Below, piece by piece: positions 26,478 to 35,978 of a stretch of DNA of 64,000 bases. Position 1 is the first letter of the stretch. Every line of letters starts with the position of its first letter. Position numbers and translations under genes: made by a program. The notes beneath the pieces were generated by a model. It was not told the origin of the DNA and did not search any database. It saw only the letters and a list, made by a program, of their open reading frames with translations. This stretch comes from Sphingopyxis sp. OPL5 (GTDB lineage Bacteria > Pseudomonadota > Alphaproteobacteria > Sphingomonadales > Sphingomonadaceae): assembly GCF_003797775.2 (NCBI RefSeq), contig NZ_CP060725.1, positions 3,466,001 through 3,530,000 on the forward strand, given 5' to 3'.

Positions 26478-26509
26478 ATGGCGCGCACTCTGACTAGGGT
26501 GCGCGCCAT
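26478..26509. repeat. 11-bp perfect inverted repeat between tsf and pyrH
   Basis: ATGGCGCGCAC (26478-26488) and GTGCGCGCCAT (26499-26509) flank a 10-nt loop. No U-tract follows, so it is more likely a processing or attenuation structure than a classical terminator. pyrH starts 36 nt later. Confidence 0.55.
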
Positions 26510-26545
26510 TCGCATATTGATAACTGACAAGAGGTTCACCCAGAC

Positions 26546-27277
26546 ATGGCATTGCCCGGCCTGAAACGCATTTTGCTCAAACTGTCGGGCGAGGCGCTGA
26601 TGGGACCGACCCCCTTCGGCATCGACCCCGAAACGGTCGCGGGCATGGCCGCCGAGGTCAAGGCGGCGAAGGAGCGCGGGCTCGAAATCTGCCTCGTCAT
26701 CGGCGGCGGCAACATTTTTCGCGGCATGGCGGGCGCCGCCAAGGGCATGGACCGTGCGCAGGCCGACTATATGGGCATGCTCGCCACCGTGATGAATGCG
26801 CTCGCGATGCAGAATGCGCTCGAGCAACTCGGCGTCGAAACGCGGGTCCAGTCGGCGATCGAGATGGACAAGGTTTGCGAGCCGGTGATCCGCCGCCGCG
26901 CCGAACGCCATATGGAAAAAGGCCGCGTCGTGATCTTCGCCGCCGGCGTCGGCGCCCCTTATTTCACCACCGACAGCGGCGCCGCGCTGCGCGCCGCCGA
27001 GATGAAGTGCGACGCGCTGCTCAAGGGCACCAGCGTCGACGGCGTCTATAACGCCGATCCCAAGAAGGATCCGAACGCGGTGCGGTACGACACGCTCGGT
27101 TACGACCGGGTGCTCGCCGACAATCTGAAGGTGATGGATGCCAGCGCGGTGGCGCTGTGCCGTGACAATCATATCCCGATCGTGGTGTTCAACATCCGCG
27201 AGCCGGGCAATCTGGCGCGGGTGCTGGCGGGCGAGGGTGTCTCGACCGTCGTCAGCGACGCGGCCGGCCACGCATAA
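26546..27277 (+). CDS. pyrH: UMP kinase
   Basis: The 243-residue amino-acid-kinase-fold enzyme shows [12 protein letters not shown] at the N-terminus, [10 protein letters not shown], and the [27 protein letters not shown] typical of bacterial UMP kinase. It phosphorylates UMP to UDP and is allosterically regulated by GTP/UTP in this family. frr follows after 14 nt. Confidence 0.96.
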   Translation: MALPGLKRILLKLSGEALMGPTPFGIDPETVAGMAAEVKAAKERGLEICLVIGGGNIFRGMAGAAKGMDRAQADYMGMLATVMNALAMQNALEQLGVETRVQSAIEMDKVCEPVIRRRAERHMEKGRVVIFAAGVGAPYFTTDSGAALRAAEMKCDALLKGTSVDGVYNADPKKDPNAVRYDTLGYDRVLADNLKVMDASAVALCRDNHIPIVVFNIREPGNLARVLAGEGVSTVVSDAAGHA

Positions 27278-27291
27278 GAGAGGAAATTACG

Positions 27292-27846
27292 ATGGCGAAA
27301 TATGACAAGGCCGATCTCGAGCGCCGCATGCACGGCGCGGTCGAATCGCTGAAGAGCGACCTTGCGGGCCTGCGCACCGGCCGTGCGCACACCGCGCTGC
27401 TCGATCCGGTGACGGTCGAGGTCTATGGCAGCCACATGCCGCTCAACCAGGTCGCCTCGGTCAGCGCGCCCGAAGCCCGCATGCTGTCGGTACAGGTGTG
27501 GGACAAGTCGAACGTCGGCCCGGTCGACAAGGCGATCCGTTCGGCGGGTCTCGGCCTCAATCCGATCGTCGACGGCCAGACGCTGCGGCTGCCGATCCCC
27601 GAGATGACGCAGGAACGCCGCAAGGAATTGTCGAAACTCGCCGGCCAATATGCCGAAAAGGCCCGCGTCGCGGTGCGCAACGTCCGCCGCGACGGCATGG
27701 ACAATCTGAAGGCCGACGAGAATAAGAAGGAAATCAGCGAGGACGAGCGCAAGCGCCACGAAGCCGAGGTGCAGAAGCTGACCGACGCGACGATCGCCGA
27801 ACTCGACGCCGCCGCGAGTGCCAAGGAAAAGGAAATCCTGGGCTAG
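27292..27846 (+). CDS. frr: Ribosome recycling factor
   Basis: The 184-residue length is standard for RRF (~185). [20 protein letters not shown] and the helical [11 protein letters not shown] and [15 protein letters not shown] segments are diagnostic. It splits post-termination ribosomes with EF-G. AGAGGAAATTACG precedes ATG 27292. Confidence 0.97.
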   Translation: MAKYDKADLERRMHGAVESLKSDLAGLRTGRAHTALLDPVTVEVYGSHMPLNQVASVSAPEARMLSVQVWDKSNVGPVDKAIRSAGLGLNPIVDGQTLRLPIPEMTQERRKELSKLAGQYAEKARVAVRNVRRDGMDNLKADENKKEISEDERKRHEAEVQKLTDATIAELDAAASAKEKEILG

Positions 27847-27870
27847 TGCTTTCGAGGCTGCGCCCCTCCG

Positions 27871-27949
27871 CCGTTTGTGTCGAGCGAAGTCGAGACACGC
27901 TGCGCTTGCGCCAGACTTCACGTGTCTCGACTTCGCTCGACACAAACGG
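27871..27949. repeat. 29-bp perfect inverted repeat (tgtcgagcgaagtcgaga type)
   Basis: Arms 27871-27899 and 27921-27949 are exact inverted copies with a 21-nt loop. The element fills the frr-uppS gap and ends 5 nt before the uppS ribosome site. This motif type (tctcgacttcgctcgaca) is familiar from sphingomonad intergenic DNA. Confidence 0.9.
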
Positions 27950-27963
27950 GTTCTGAGGTTTTT

Positions 27964-28650
27964 GTGACGATTCAGAACCACGGCGCGCGCCATGTCGCCA
28001 TCATCATGGACGGCAATGGTCGCTGGGCGAAGAAGCGGCTGCTGCCGCGCGTCGCGGGACACCGTGCGGGAGTCGAGGCGGTGCGCACGATCGTGCGCGC
28101 GGCGGGCGACATGGGGCTGGAGGCGCTGACCCTCTACGCCTTCTCGTCGGAAAACTGGAAGCGCCCCGAGGACGAGGTTTCCGACCTGATGGGGCTGATG
28201 AAGCGCTTCATCATCAGCGACCTCGACGAATTCGCCGCCAACGATGTGAAGCTCAAGGTCATCGGCGACTGGCGGGCGCTCGCACCCGACGTCGTCACGC
28301 TGATCGAAAATGCGCTCGACCGCACCGCGGGCAACAAGCGCACGACGCTTGCGGTCGCGCTCAACTATGGCGCGCAGGACGAACTGGTGCGGGCCGCGAC
28401 CGCCGCGGCCGCCGAGGGTGCGATCACCGCGGAAGCGATCGAGGCGCATCTCGACACCGCCGACATGCCGCCGCTCGACCTGCTCATCCGCACCTCGGGC
28501 GAGGTACGGCTGTCGAACTTCCTGCTCTGGCAGGCGGCCTATGCCGAACTCTATTTCACCGATCGGCTGTGGCCGGACTTCAAGCCCGCCGACCTTCAGG
28601 CGGCGCTCGACCATTTTGCGCGGCGCGAACGCCGTTACGGGGGACTATAG
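27964..28650 (+). CDS. uppS: Undecaprenyl diphosphate synthase (cis-prenyltransferase)
   Basis: The 228-residue protein carries [15 protein letters not shown] with the catalytic Asp, [21 protein letters not shown], and [15 protein letters not shown], which binds isopentenyl diphosphate. It makes the C55 lipid carrier for peptidoglycan. GTG 27964 is chosen because GAGG (27955-27958) precedes it. Longer in-frame starts would fall inside the palindromic repeat. Confidence 0.95.
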   Translation: MTIQNHGARHVAIIMDGNGRWAKKRLLPRVAGHRAGVEAVRTIVRAAGDMGLEALTLYAFSSENWKRPEDEVSDLMGLMKRFIISDLDEFAANDVKLKVIGDWRALAPDVVTLIENALDRTAGNKRTTLAVALNYGAQDELVRAATAAAAEGAITAEAIEAHLDTADMPPLDLLIRTSGEVRLSNFLLWQAAYAELYFTDRLWPDFKPADLQAALDHFARRERRYGGL

Positions 28651-28653
28651 GGC

Positions 28654-29328
28654 ATGGCGGCAGGGAAATCGGACCTGATGGTACGCGCGGGATCGGCGGT
28701 CATCCTGGTCGCCATCGCGGGCGCGGCGCTGTGGTTCGGCGGGATCGCCTTTGCGCTGCTGCTGCTCGTCGGGGCGGCGCTGCTGCTGGTCGAATGGTTC
28801 GCACTGGTGCGCGCGATGACGCTGGGCACTGGTGCCAAGACCGGCTTGATGGTCCTCGGCCCCGTGCTGACGATCGGGGCGGTCGGCGGGCTATGGTTTA
28901 TCCGCGACACGCTCGGCATGACCGCCGCGCTGTGGGTTTTCGCGATGGTCTGGGCGACCGACATCGGCGCCTATTTCGCCGGGCGCGCCTTTGGCGGCGC
29001 GCGGCTCGCGCCCAAAATCAGCCCGTCGAAGACCTGGTCCGGCCTGTTCGGCGGCATGATCGCGGCGCTCGTCGCGGGTGCGACTCTCGGCGACCGGGCG
29101 GGCATCATCGGGGTGCCGCTGTGGATCGGCCTCGTCATGGGCCTGATCGCGCAACTCGGCGACCTCGGCCAGAGCTGGATGAAGCGCCGCGCCGGGGTCA
29201 AGGATTCGGGTAAGCTGATTCCCGGCCATGGCGGCGTCTTCGACCGTGTCGACGGGCTGTTGCCGGTCGCGCTGATCCTCGGCGCGCTGGCCTTTGCCGG
29301 CGATATTATCGTGCGAACGGCGCACTGA
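28654..29328 (+). CDS. cdsA: Phosphatidate cytidylyltransferase
   Basis: The 224-residue multi-span membrane protein ends with the CdsA signature region: SPSKTWSGLFGG, GDLGQSWMKRRAGVKDSG and PGHGGVFDRVDGLL. It makes CDP-diacylglycerol, which feeds PssA. It is on the short side for the family (E. coli ~285), with fewer N-terminal helices. It starts 3 nt after uppS and dxr starts 1 nt after it. Confidence 0.94.
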   Translation: MAAGKSDLMVRAGSAVILVAIAGAALWFGGIAFALLLLVGAALLLVEWFALVRAMTLGTGAKTGLMVLGPVLTIGAVGGLWFIRDTLGMTAALWVFAMVWATDIGAYFAGRAFGGARLAPKISPSKTWSGLFGGMIAALVAGATLGDRAGIIGVPLWIGLVMGLIAQLGDLGQSWMKRRAGVKDSGKLIPGHGGVFDRVDGLLPVALILGALAFAGDIIVRTAH

Positions 29329-29329
29329 T

Positions 29330-30493
29330 ATGACACGTCGCCTCTCGCTGTTCGGCGCGACGGGATCGGTCGGGCAATCGACCCTCGATCTGGTGCGCCG
29401 CGACGGCGAGGCGTGGACCGTCGGCGTGCTGACCGCGAACAGCGACGTTGCTGAGTTGGCGAAGCTCGCCAGGGAGTTTAGCCCCGAAATCGCGGTGATC
29501 GCCGACGAGGCGCGCTACGCCGATCTGCGCGATGCGCTCGCCGGAACCGGAATCGACGTCGCCGCCGGAGCCGACGCCTTGGTCGCGGCGGCAAAGCAAT
29601 CTACCGATCTCGTGATGGCGGCGATCGTCGGCTGCGCGGGGCTTGCCCCGACGATGGCGGCGCTCGAGGCCGGCACCCCGGTCGCTCTCGCCAACAAGGA
29701 AGCGCTTGTATCGGCGGGCGAGTTGATGACCGCCGCCGCGCGCGCGTCGGGGGCGCCGATCCTGCCGGTCGACAGCGAGCATAATGCGATCTTCCAGTGC
29801 CTTGCCGGCGGCCGCATCGACCAGGTGCGCCGCATCATCCTGACCGCCAGCGGCGGGCCGTTCCGCACGATGAGCGCCGCCGACATGGCGCGTGTCACCC
29901 CGGCGCAGGCGGTCGCGCATCCCAATTGGTCGATGGGCGCCAAGATCAGCGTCGATTCGGCGACGATGATGAACAAGGGCCTCGAACTGATCGAGGCCCA
30001 TCACCTGTTCCCGGTCGGGCTCGACCGCATCGAAATCCTCGTTCATCCGCAGTCGGTGATCCACAGCCTCGTCGAATATATCGACTGCTCGACGCTGGCG
30101 CAGCTCGGCTCGCCCGACATGCGGATCCCGATCAGCAGCGCGCTCGCCTGGCCCGACCGCATGGCGACGCCCTGCGCGCCGCTCGACCTCGCGACCATTG
30201 CGCGGCTTGATTTCGAGGCGCCCGACGAGGCGCGTTTCCCCGCGACTGCGCTGTGCCGCGCCGCGATCGCCGAGGGCGGCGCGCGCCCGGCGCAGCTCAA
30301 CGCCGCGAACGAGGTGGCGGTCGCTGCTTTCCTCGCCGGTCGGATCTCCTTCCCCGCGATCGTCGACACGGTGCGGCGCGTGCTCGATGCCTCCGCGCCC
30401 GCCGCTCCGACGTCGCTTCAGGACATATTCAGCGTCGACGCCGCATCCCGCGCCGCCGCGCAGCATTTTGTGGATCAGTTCGAACATGTCTAA
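29330..30493 (+). CDS. dxr: 1-deoxy-D-xylulose 5-phosphate reductoisomerase
   Basis: The 387-residue enzyme has the NADPH site LFGATGSVGQSTLDLV, VALANKEALVSAG, PVDSEHNAIFQ with metal and substrate ligands, and GAKISVDSATMMNKGLE. It catalyses the committed MEP-pathway step, supplying isoprenoid precursors used by UppS upstream. ATG 29330 is used; an in-frame start at 29294 lies inside cdsA. The end overlaps rseP by 8 nt. Confidence 0.96.
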   Translation: MTRRLSLFGATGSVGQSTLDLVRRDGEAWTVGVLTANSDVAELAKLAREFSPEIAVIADEARYADLRDALAGTGIDVAAGADALVAAAKQSTDLVMAAIVGCAGLAPTMAALEAGTPVALANKEALVSAGELMTAAARASGAPILPVDSEHNAIFQCLAGGRIDQVRRIILTASGGPFRTMSAADMARVTPAQAVAHPNWSMGAKISVDSATMMNKGLELIEAHHLFPVGLDRIEILVHPQSVIHSLVEYIDCSTLAQLGSPDMRIPISSALAWPDRMATPCAPLDLATIARLDFEAPDEARFPATALCRAAIAEGGARPAQLNAANEVAVAAFLAGRISFPAIVDTVRRVLDASAPAAPTSLQDIFSVDAASRAAAQHFVDQFEHV

Positions 30494-31619
30494 CGTGCCA
30501 TATTGGCTTTATATCGTTGCATTTCTCGCGGTGCTCGGCCCGCTCGTCTTCGTCCACGAATATGGCCATTATATCGTCGGTCGCTGGTGCGGGGTGAAGT
30601 CCGATACCTTCTCGATCGGGTTCGGGCGCAAAATCCTCGGCTGGACCGACAAGCGTGGGACCGAATGGAAGATCGGCTGGCTGCCGCTCGGCGGCTATGT
30701 CCAGTTCGCGGGCGACCGCGATGCGGTCAGCCAGCCCGACGCCGACTGGCAGAGGCTGTCCGACGCCGAACGCGCGCATACCTTTCCCGCCCAGCCGGTG
30801 TGGAAACGCGCATTGATCGTCCTCGCCGGGCCGGTCACCAACTTCCTGTTCGCGATCCTGATCCTCGCCGGCTTCGCGGCGTTCGTCGGCACGCCCACGA
30901 CGCCGCCGATCGCCGGCGGCATCGTCGCGGGGTCGCCCGCCGAAGCCGCGGGTATGCGTACGGGCGACCGCATCCTGTCGATCGACGGGCGCCCGATCGA
31001 GGTTTTCATGGATATCACGATGGCGGTCGCGCACCGGCCGGGCGAGGCGATGGATGTCCGGCTCGACCGCGCGGGGACCGAACGCACGCTGCGTCTGACG
31101 CCGCGGCTGTACAAGGCGAAGGACTCGTTCGGCAACGATGTGAAGATGGCGATCATTGGCATCGAGCAGCGGGGCGAGCGCGTTTTTCAGACCGTCCCGC
31201 TGAGCGAAGCGCCGATCGTCGCGGTGCGGCAGACCGGCCAGATCATCAGCCAGACGGGCGACGTCCTCATCCAGTTTCTTACCGGCAACCGCTCGATCAA
31301 GGATATGAGCGGTCCGCTCGGCATCGCGAAGGTGTCGGGCGAGGCGGCGACGCTCGGTCCGGACTCGTTCATCTTCCTGATCGCGCTGGTGTCCATCAAT
31401 CTGGGGTTCATCAACCTGTTGCCATTGCCCATGCTCGATGGCGGACATCTGCTTTTCTATGCGTATGAAGCGATCCGGCGGCGCCCGGCACCGGCGGCGG
31501 CACAGGAATGGGCGTTCCGATTCGGCTTCGCGGCCATCGTCACGCTCATGCTGGTCGTGACTTTCAATGATTTGGCCTCATTCGGCCTGTGGGACGGGAT
31601 CGCGCGCTTGATTGGATAG
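30486..31619 (+). CDS. rseP: RseP-type site-2 intramembrane metalloprotease
   Basis: The 377-residue protein has HEYGH (residues 24-28) in the first membrane helix, a single PDZ domain around residues 120-205 (GGIVAGSPAEAAGMRTGDRI), and LPMLDGGHL near residue 316 with the third metal ligand. Family members cut anti-sigma factors and signal-peptide remnants. It overlaps dxr by 8 nt and precedes bamA, the usual envelope order. Confidence 0.94.
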   Translation: MSNVPYWLYIVAFLAVLGPLVFVHEYGHYIVGRWCGVKSDTFSIGFGRKILGWTDKRGTEWKIGWLPLGGYVQFAGDRDAVSQPDADWQRLSDAERAHTFPAQPVWKRALIVLAGPVTNFLFAILILAGFAAFVGTPTTPPIAGGIVAGSPAEAAGMRTGDRILSIDGRPIEVFMDITMAVAHRPGEAMDVRLDRAGTERTLRLTPRLYKAKDSFGNDVKMAIIGIEQRGERVFQTVPLSEAPIVAVRQTGQIISQTGDVLIQFLTGNRSIKDMSGPLGIAKVSGEAATLGPDSFIFLIALVSINLGFINLLPLPMLDGGHLLFYAYEAIRRRPAPAAAQEWAFRFGFAAIVTLMLVVTFNDLASFGLWDGIARLIG

Positions 31620-31690
31620 GCGGACTGGTGCAGGAGTGCGCGCCGACCCGTGGGCAAGCGGGTTCGTCGCTTTTGAGTTATTTTTGCGGG

Positions 31691-34393
31691 ATGAACAGCG
31701 TGGCTTCACACAAATTTTCGGCGCGGACGCAGCTGACGACGCTCCTCCTTGCCGGCACGATGCTGGCGGGGCCAGCGTTCGCGCAACCGGTGCCGCCGCC
31801 GACCGTCCCGGCGTCCACCGTTCCCGCCCCTTCGACCGAGGCGGTTCCGGCCGCCACGACGGTCCGTTCGATCACCGTCACCGGCAACCAGCGGCTCGAG
31901 GCGCAGACGATCCTGTCGTACCTGCGCCTGCGCGTCGGCCAGACCTATGACCGCGCGATGCTCGACCAGGCGCTGAAAGACCTGGCCTCGACCGAATTGT
32001 TCAAGGATTTCCAGATCAGCGACGACAATGGCGCGCTGACGATCCAGGTCGCCGAGAACCCGGTGATCAACCGCGTGATCCTCGAGGGCAACAAGCGCCT
32101 CAAGGAAGACAAGATCCGGCCCGAGATCAAGCTCTCGCCGCGCCAGATCTTCACCCGGTCCAAGGTCCGCGCCGACGTCGCGCGGATCATCGAACTCTAC
32201 AAGCGCCAGGGCCGCTTCGCTGCGACCGTCGAGCCCAAGATGGTGTCGCTCGACCAGAACCGCGTCGATGTGGTGTTCGAAATCAACGAAGGACCGAAAT
32301 CGAAGGTCCGCCAGATCAACATCATCGGCAACGAGAAATTCAGCGACGGCGATCTCAAGAGCGAGATGGCGACTAAGGAATCGGGCCTGCTGACCATTTT
32401 GTCGTCCAATACCAGCTATGACCCCGATCGTCTGGCTTATGATCAGCAGAAGCTGCGCCTGTTCTATCTTTCGAACGGCTATGCCGATTTCCGCGTCATT
32501 TCGGCGGTCGCCGAGCTGACGAGCAACAAGCAGGACTTCATCATCACCTATGTGGTGGAAGAGGGCGAGCGCTATAAATTCGGCCCGGTGAACGTCGAAA
32601 GCGAATTGCGCGACTTCCGCCCGGAAACGCTGAAGACGCTGCTGCCGATGAAGGAAGGCGACTGGTACGACGCCAAGCTGGTCGAGGACACGGTCGAAAG
32701 CCTGAGCGAGACCGCGGGCCTGTTCGGCTACGCCTTTGCCGACATCAATCCTGATTTCCGCCGCGATCCCGAAACGCGGACGATGGCGATCAGCTTCAAC
32801 GTCGCCGAAAGCCCGCGTACCTACGTCGAGCGCATCGACGTCAACGGCAACACGCTGACCCAGGACAAGGTGGTTCGCCGCGAATTCCGCCTGAACGAGG
32901 GCGATGCCTTCAACAGCTTCGGCGTCAAGCGCACCGAAAACCGCATCAACAGCCTGGGGTATTTCCAGGAAAATCTCGAGATCGAGCGCAAGGAGGGCAG
33001 CGCCCCCGACCGCATCATCCTGGAAACCAATGTCGAGGAAAAGCCGACCGGCGAATTGTCGCTGTCGGCGGGTTTCTCGTCGATCGAGAATTTCCTGCTC
33101 CAGGCCTCGATCCGCCAGCGCAACTTCCGCGGTCTCGGCCAGCAGTTGCAGGCGTCGGTCAATTATTCGAGCTATTCGAAGTCGATCGAACTGGGCTTCA
33201 CCGAACCCTATCTGTTCGACCGCAACATCTCGATCGGCGGCAGCGTCTATCGCCGCGACCTGAACTCGTTCAACTTCATCAACAACGACCGCCGCACGAC
33301 CTTCCAGCAGGTCACGACCGGCGCGCAGGTCACCGTCGGTGTGCCGTTGACCGAATATCTGTCGGCGTTCGGCCGCTACAGCCTCAACTTCGACGATGTG
33401 ACGCTCGACAAGACCCTCTATTATTTCGGCGACGAGTGCGATCCGCTGGTTGCCGGCCGTTATCTGTGCGACGCGATCGGCAAGCGCACGACCTCGCTGC
33501 TCGGCTTCACGCTCGCCTATGACGACCGCGATAACCGCATTCGCCCGACGCGCGGCCAGTCGCTGTCGATCAGCCAGGATTTCGCGGGTCTCGGCGGCAG
33601 CGTCAAATATGTCCGCACCCGCGCCAACGCGTCGAAGCATTTCAACCTTGGCAGCCGCTTCATCCTCAATGTCTCGGCCGAAGGCGGGTATATCTATCCG
33701 TTCGGCAGCGCGCCGACCGCGACCAGCGACAAGGTCCGCCTGACCGACCGCTTCTTCCTCGGCGAACCGCAGATGCGCGGTTTCGACATCCGCGGCGTCG
33801 GCCCCCGCGTCATTCGCTATTCGGTCGACAATACCGATCCGGCCAACCCCAAGGTGGTCACCGACACCACCAACCGTGGACAGATCGACGATGCGCTGGG
33901 TGGCCGCGCTTATTATCAGGGCCGGCTTGAGGTCGATATTCCGCTCGGCACGGGCGCCAAGGAACTGGGGCTGCGGCCGTCGGTCTTCCTCGACGTCGGT
34001 TCGGTGTTCGGCGTGAAGCGCCCGACCTTGACGACGCTGGCGACGTTCATCGATCCGGCTGACGGCCTGGCCAAGAACCTCTGTCGCAATTCGGCGACCG
34101 GGGGCACTAGCTTCGGCACGCTGGCGCCGCCGACCGACCATGACAATGATCCGACCACGCCGCCGGTCTCCGGGACGACCTATACGACCTGCCCCACGGG
34201 CACGACCTCGAACCTCGCGCCGTTCGAGGAACGCTTCTTCGGCGACAGCTGGATGCCGCGCGTTTCGATCGGCGCGGGCGTCAACTGGAACTCTCCTTTC
34301 GGTCCCTTCCGGATCGACTTCGCTTACGCCCTTCGCAAAGAAGAGGGTGATGACACCAAACGCTTCTCATTCAACGTAGGAACCCAATTCTAA
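31691..34393 (+). CDS. bamA: Outer-membrane protein assembly factor BamA
   Basis: The 900-residue protein has a signal peptide (TLLLAGTMLAGPAFAQ), five POTRA domains over about residues 60-400, and a 16-strand barrel. The conserved loop-6 motif appears as MRGFDIRGVGPR. The barrel carries a Thr/Pro-rich insertion with two cysteines near residues 798-838 and another short Cys-containing loop near 580. It ends in NVGTQF. It folds proteins into the outer membrane. ATG 31691 follows TTTTTGCGGG; a longer in-frame start is less likely. Confidence 0.96.
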   Translation: MNSVASHKFSARTQLTTLLLAGTMLAGPAFAQPVPPPTVPASTVPAPSTEAVPAATTVRSITVTGNQRLEAQTILSYLRLRVGQTYDRAMLDQALKDLASTELFKDFQISDDNGALTIQVAENPVINRVILEGNKRLKEDKIRPEIKLSPRQIFTRSKVRADVARIIELYKRQGRFAATVEPKMVSLDQNRVDVVFEINEGPKSKVRQINIIGNEKFSDGDLKSEMATKESGLLTILSSNTSYDPDRLAYDQQKLRLFYLSNGYADFRVISAVAELTSNKQDFIITYVVEEGERYKFGPVNVESELRDFRPETLKTLLPMKEGDWYDAKLVEDTVESLSETAGLFGYAFADINPDFRRDPETRTMAISFNVAESPRTYVERIDVNGNTLTQDKVVRREFRLNEGDAFNSFGVKRTENRINSLGYFQENLEIERKEGSAPDRIILETNVEEKPTGELSLSAGFSSIENFLLQASIRQRNFRGLGQQLQASVNYSSYSKSIELGFTEPYLFDRNISIGGSVYRRDLNSFNFINNDRRTTFQQVTTGAQVTVGVPLTEYLSAFGRYSLNFDDVTLDKTLYYFGDECDPLVAGRYLCDAIGKRTTSLLGFTLAYDDRDNRIRPTRGQSLSISQDFAGLGGSVKYVRTRANASKHFNLGSRFILNVSAEGGYIYPFGSAPTATSDKVRLTDRFFLGEPQMRGFDIRGVGPRVIRYSVDNTDPANPKVVTDTTNRGQIDDALGGRAYYQGRLEVDIPLGTGAKELGLRPSVFLDVGSVFGVKRPTLTTLATFIDPADGLAKNLCRNSATGGTSFGTLAPPTDHDNDPTTPPVSGTTYTTCPTGTTSNLAPFEERFFGDSWMPRVSIGAGVNWNSPFGPFRIDFAYALRKEEGDDTKRFSFNVGTQF

Positions 34394-35079
34394 TGAAGAA
34401 AATCCTTGTCGCATCGGCACTGGCGATCGCCACGCTGTCGGTTTCGCCCATGATCGCCGCTCCGGCATTTGCGCAGGCCAAGGGCGTCGCCGTCGCCGAC
34501 GTCCGCGTCGCCGCCGCGCGTTCGACCGCCTTCACCACCGCCAGCGGTCAGATCGAAACGACCTACAAGGCCGTGATCGACAATCAGAACACGCGCGCGC
34601 AGACGCTGCAGGCCGAAGTCAACGTCCTCGTCGCCAAATATAGCGAAGAGTCGAAAAAGCCGACGCCGAACCAGGCCGCGCTGCAGGCCGCCGCCAAGGC
34701 GGTGCAGGACAAGCGCCAGGCCGCGCAGGCCGAACTCAGCCAGATCGGCGCCCCGGTCGACCTCGCCATCGCTTATGTCGAGGACCAGATCAGCGTTCGC
34801 ATGAACGAGGCGATCAAGGCCGCGATGACCGCCAAGAAGGTCGACCTGCTGCTCAACCCCGATGCGGTCATCCGCCGTGAGGACAGCGTGGACATCACCG
34901 ATGCGCTGGTGGTCGAACTCAACCGCATCCTGCCCGCCGTCTCGACCGCGGTACCGGCCGGCTACCAGCCGGGCCAGCTTGTCCAGCAGCGCAACCAGCA
35001 GCTGATGGACGCCGCCCGCGCCGCCCAGCCGGGCGCCGCCGCGCCGGCCCCGGCCGGCACTGCGCCGACCACCCGCTAA
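34393..35079 (+). CDS. OmpH/Skp-family periplasmic chaperone
   Basis: The 228-residue protein has a signal peptide ending APAFAQ. The OmpH core [17 protein letters not shown] follows, then a long Ala/Gln/Lys-rich helical section and a Pro/Ala-rich tail. Skp proteins hold unfolded outer-membrane proteins for BamA, encoded just upstream (TAATG overlap). In most Gram-negatives lpxD follows this gene; here fabZ follows directly. Confidence 0.9.
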   Translation: MKKILVASALAIATLSVSPMIAAPAFAQAKGVAVADVRVAAARSTAFTTASGQIETTYKAVIDNQNTRAQTLQAEVNVLVAKYSEESKKPTPNQAALQAAAKAVQDKRQAAQAELSQIGAPVDLAIAYVEDQISVRMNEAIKAAMTAKKVDLLLNPDAVIRREDSVDITDALVVELNRILPAVSTAVPAGYQPGQLVQQRNQQLMDAARAAQPGAAAPAPAGTAPTTR

Positions 35080-35083
35080 GATC

Positions 35084-35563
35084 GTGGCGGACGGGGAAAA
35101 GACGGACGGCGCAAAGGGACCGGCGGATATCCGCCGGATCCTGGCGCTGTTGCCGCATCGTTATCCGATGCTGCTCGTCGACCGGGTGGTTTCGATGGTG
35201 CCCGACACCTCGATCCACGCGGTCAAGGCGGTGACGATGAACGAGCCCTTTTTCCAGGGGCATTTTCCCGGCCGGCCGATCATGCCCGGCGTCCTCATCG
35301 TCGAGGCGCTGGCGCAGGCCGGCGGCGTGCTGGCGATCGAATCGCTCGGCCTCGCCGGTACCGGCAAGCTCGTCTATTTCATGGGGATCGACGGCGTGAA
35401 GTTCCGGAAACCGGTCGAGCCCGGTTGCCTGCTCGACCTTCACGTCACGATCCTCCAGGCGAAGCGCAACATCTGCAAGTTCGAGGGACGGGCGATGCTT
35501 GGCGACAGCCTTGCGACCGAGTGCCAGTTCACCGCGATGATCGCCGATCCGCCCGCCGACTGA
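35084..35563 (+). CDS. fabZ: 3-hydroxyacyl-ACP dehydratase FabZ
   Basis: The 159-residue hot-dog-fold enzyme shows [14 protein letters not shown] and the catalytic [19 protein letters not shown] (His and Glu of the active site). It dehydrates 3-hydroxyacyl-ACP in fatty acid synthesis. The start is GTG 35084, four bases after ompH, with only a weak ribosome site. No lpx genes accompany it. Confidence 0.95.
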   Translation: MADGEKTDGAKGPADIRRILALLPHRYPMLLVDRVVSMVPDTSIHAVKAVTMNEPFFQGHFPGRPIMPGVLIVEALAQAGGVLAIESLGLAGTGKLVYFMGIDGVKFRKPVEPGCLLDLHVTILQAKRNICKFEGRAMLGDSLATECQFTAMIADPPAD

Positions 35564-35594
35564 CCACCCTTGCCAAATCACCCGTTCGCCGTTA

Positions 35595-35654
35595 GGGGAC
35601 GCCGCTTCGCGTCCCCGGACGCACAGACTCAGCCGCTGGTCGGTAACCAGCGGC
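35595..35654 (+). promoter_or_regulatory. Two-hairpin leader upstream of rpmE (candidate L31 leader)
   Basis: Hairpin 1 has 8-bp arms GGGGACGC/GCGTCCCC (35595-35602, 35609-35616). Hairpin 2 has 9-bp perfect arms GCCGCTGGT/ACCAGCGGC (35632-35640, 35646-35654), ending at the CAGGAG ribosome site. Leaders that bind L31 are described in several other phyla. This placement suggests an autoregulatory structure. Confidence 0.45.
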
Positions 35655-35667
35655 ACAGGAGCCCGAC

Positions 35668-35895
35668 ATGAAAAAAGACATTCATCCCGCCTACCACATG
35701 ATCACGGTCAAGATGACCGATGGCACCGAATATCAGACGCGCTCGACCTGGGGCAAAGAGGGCGACACGATGACGCTCGAAATCGACCCCACCGCGCACC
35801 CGGCGTGGACCGGCGGCAGCGGCCGCATGCTCGACGCTGCGGGCCAGGTCGCCAAGTTCAACAAGCGCTTCGGCGGTCTTACCCTCAAGCGCTGA
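35668..35895 (+). CDS. rpmE: 50S ribosomal protein L31 (no-cysteine type)
   Basis: The 75-residue protein begins [20 protein letters not shown], the standard L31 start. It ends [14 protein letters not shown]. The zinc-binding cysteines of C+ L31 proteins are absent, so it belongs to the zinc-independent form. CAGGAG precedes the ATG by 7 nt. Confidence 0.95.
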   Translation: MKKDIHPAYHMITVKMTDGTEYQTRSTWGKEGDTMTLEIDPTAHPAWTGGSGRMLDAAGQVAKFNKRFGGLTLKR

Positions 35896-35900
35896 TCAGG

Positions 35901-35978
35901 CGTCGCCCCCGCGAAGGCGGGGGGCCGCTGGTAACCTTGCGCTGCATCGACAGCGGCCCCGCCTTCGCGGGGGCGACG
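35901..35978. repeat. Palindrome (cgcccccgcgaaggcggggg type) between convergent rpmE and glpK
   Basis: Arms 35901-35930 and 35951-35978 are inverted copies apart from a 2-nt bulge, with a 20-nt loop. It occupies nearly the whole gap between the two stops and could serve as a two-way transcript barrier. Confidence 0.85.

Noticed and set aside
31706..34141. 811-codon open frame antisense to bamA
   Set aside because: bamA is unmistakable on the + strand, and the antisense frame has no ribosome site or family features.
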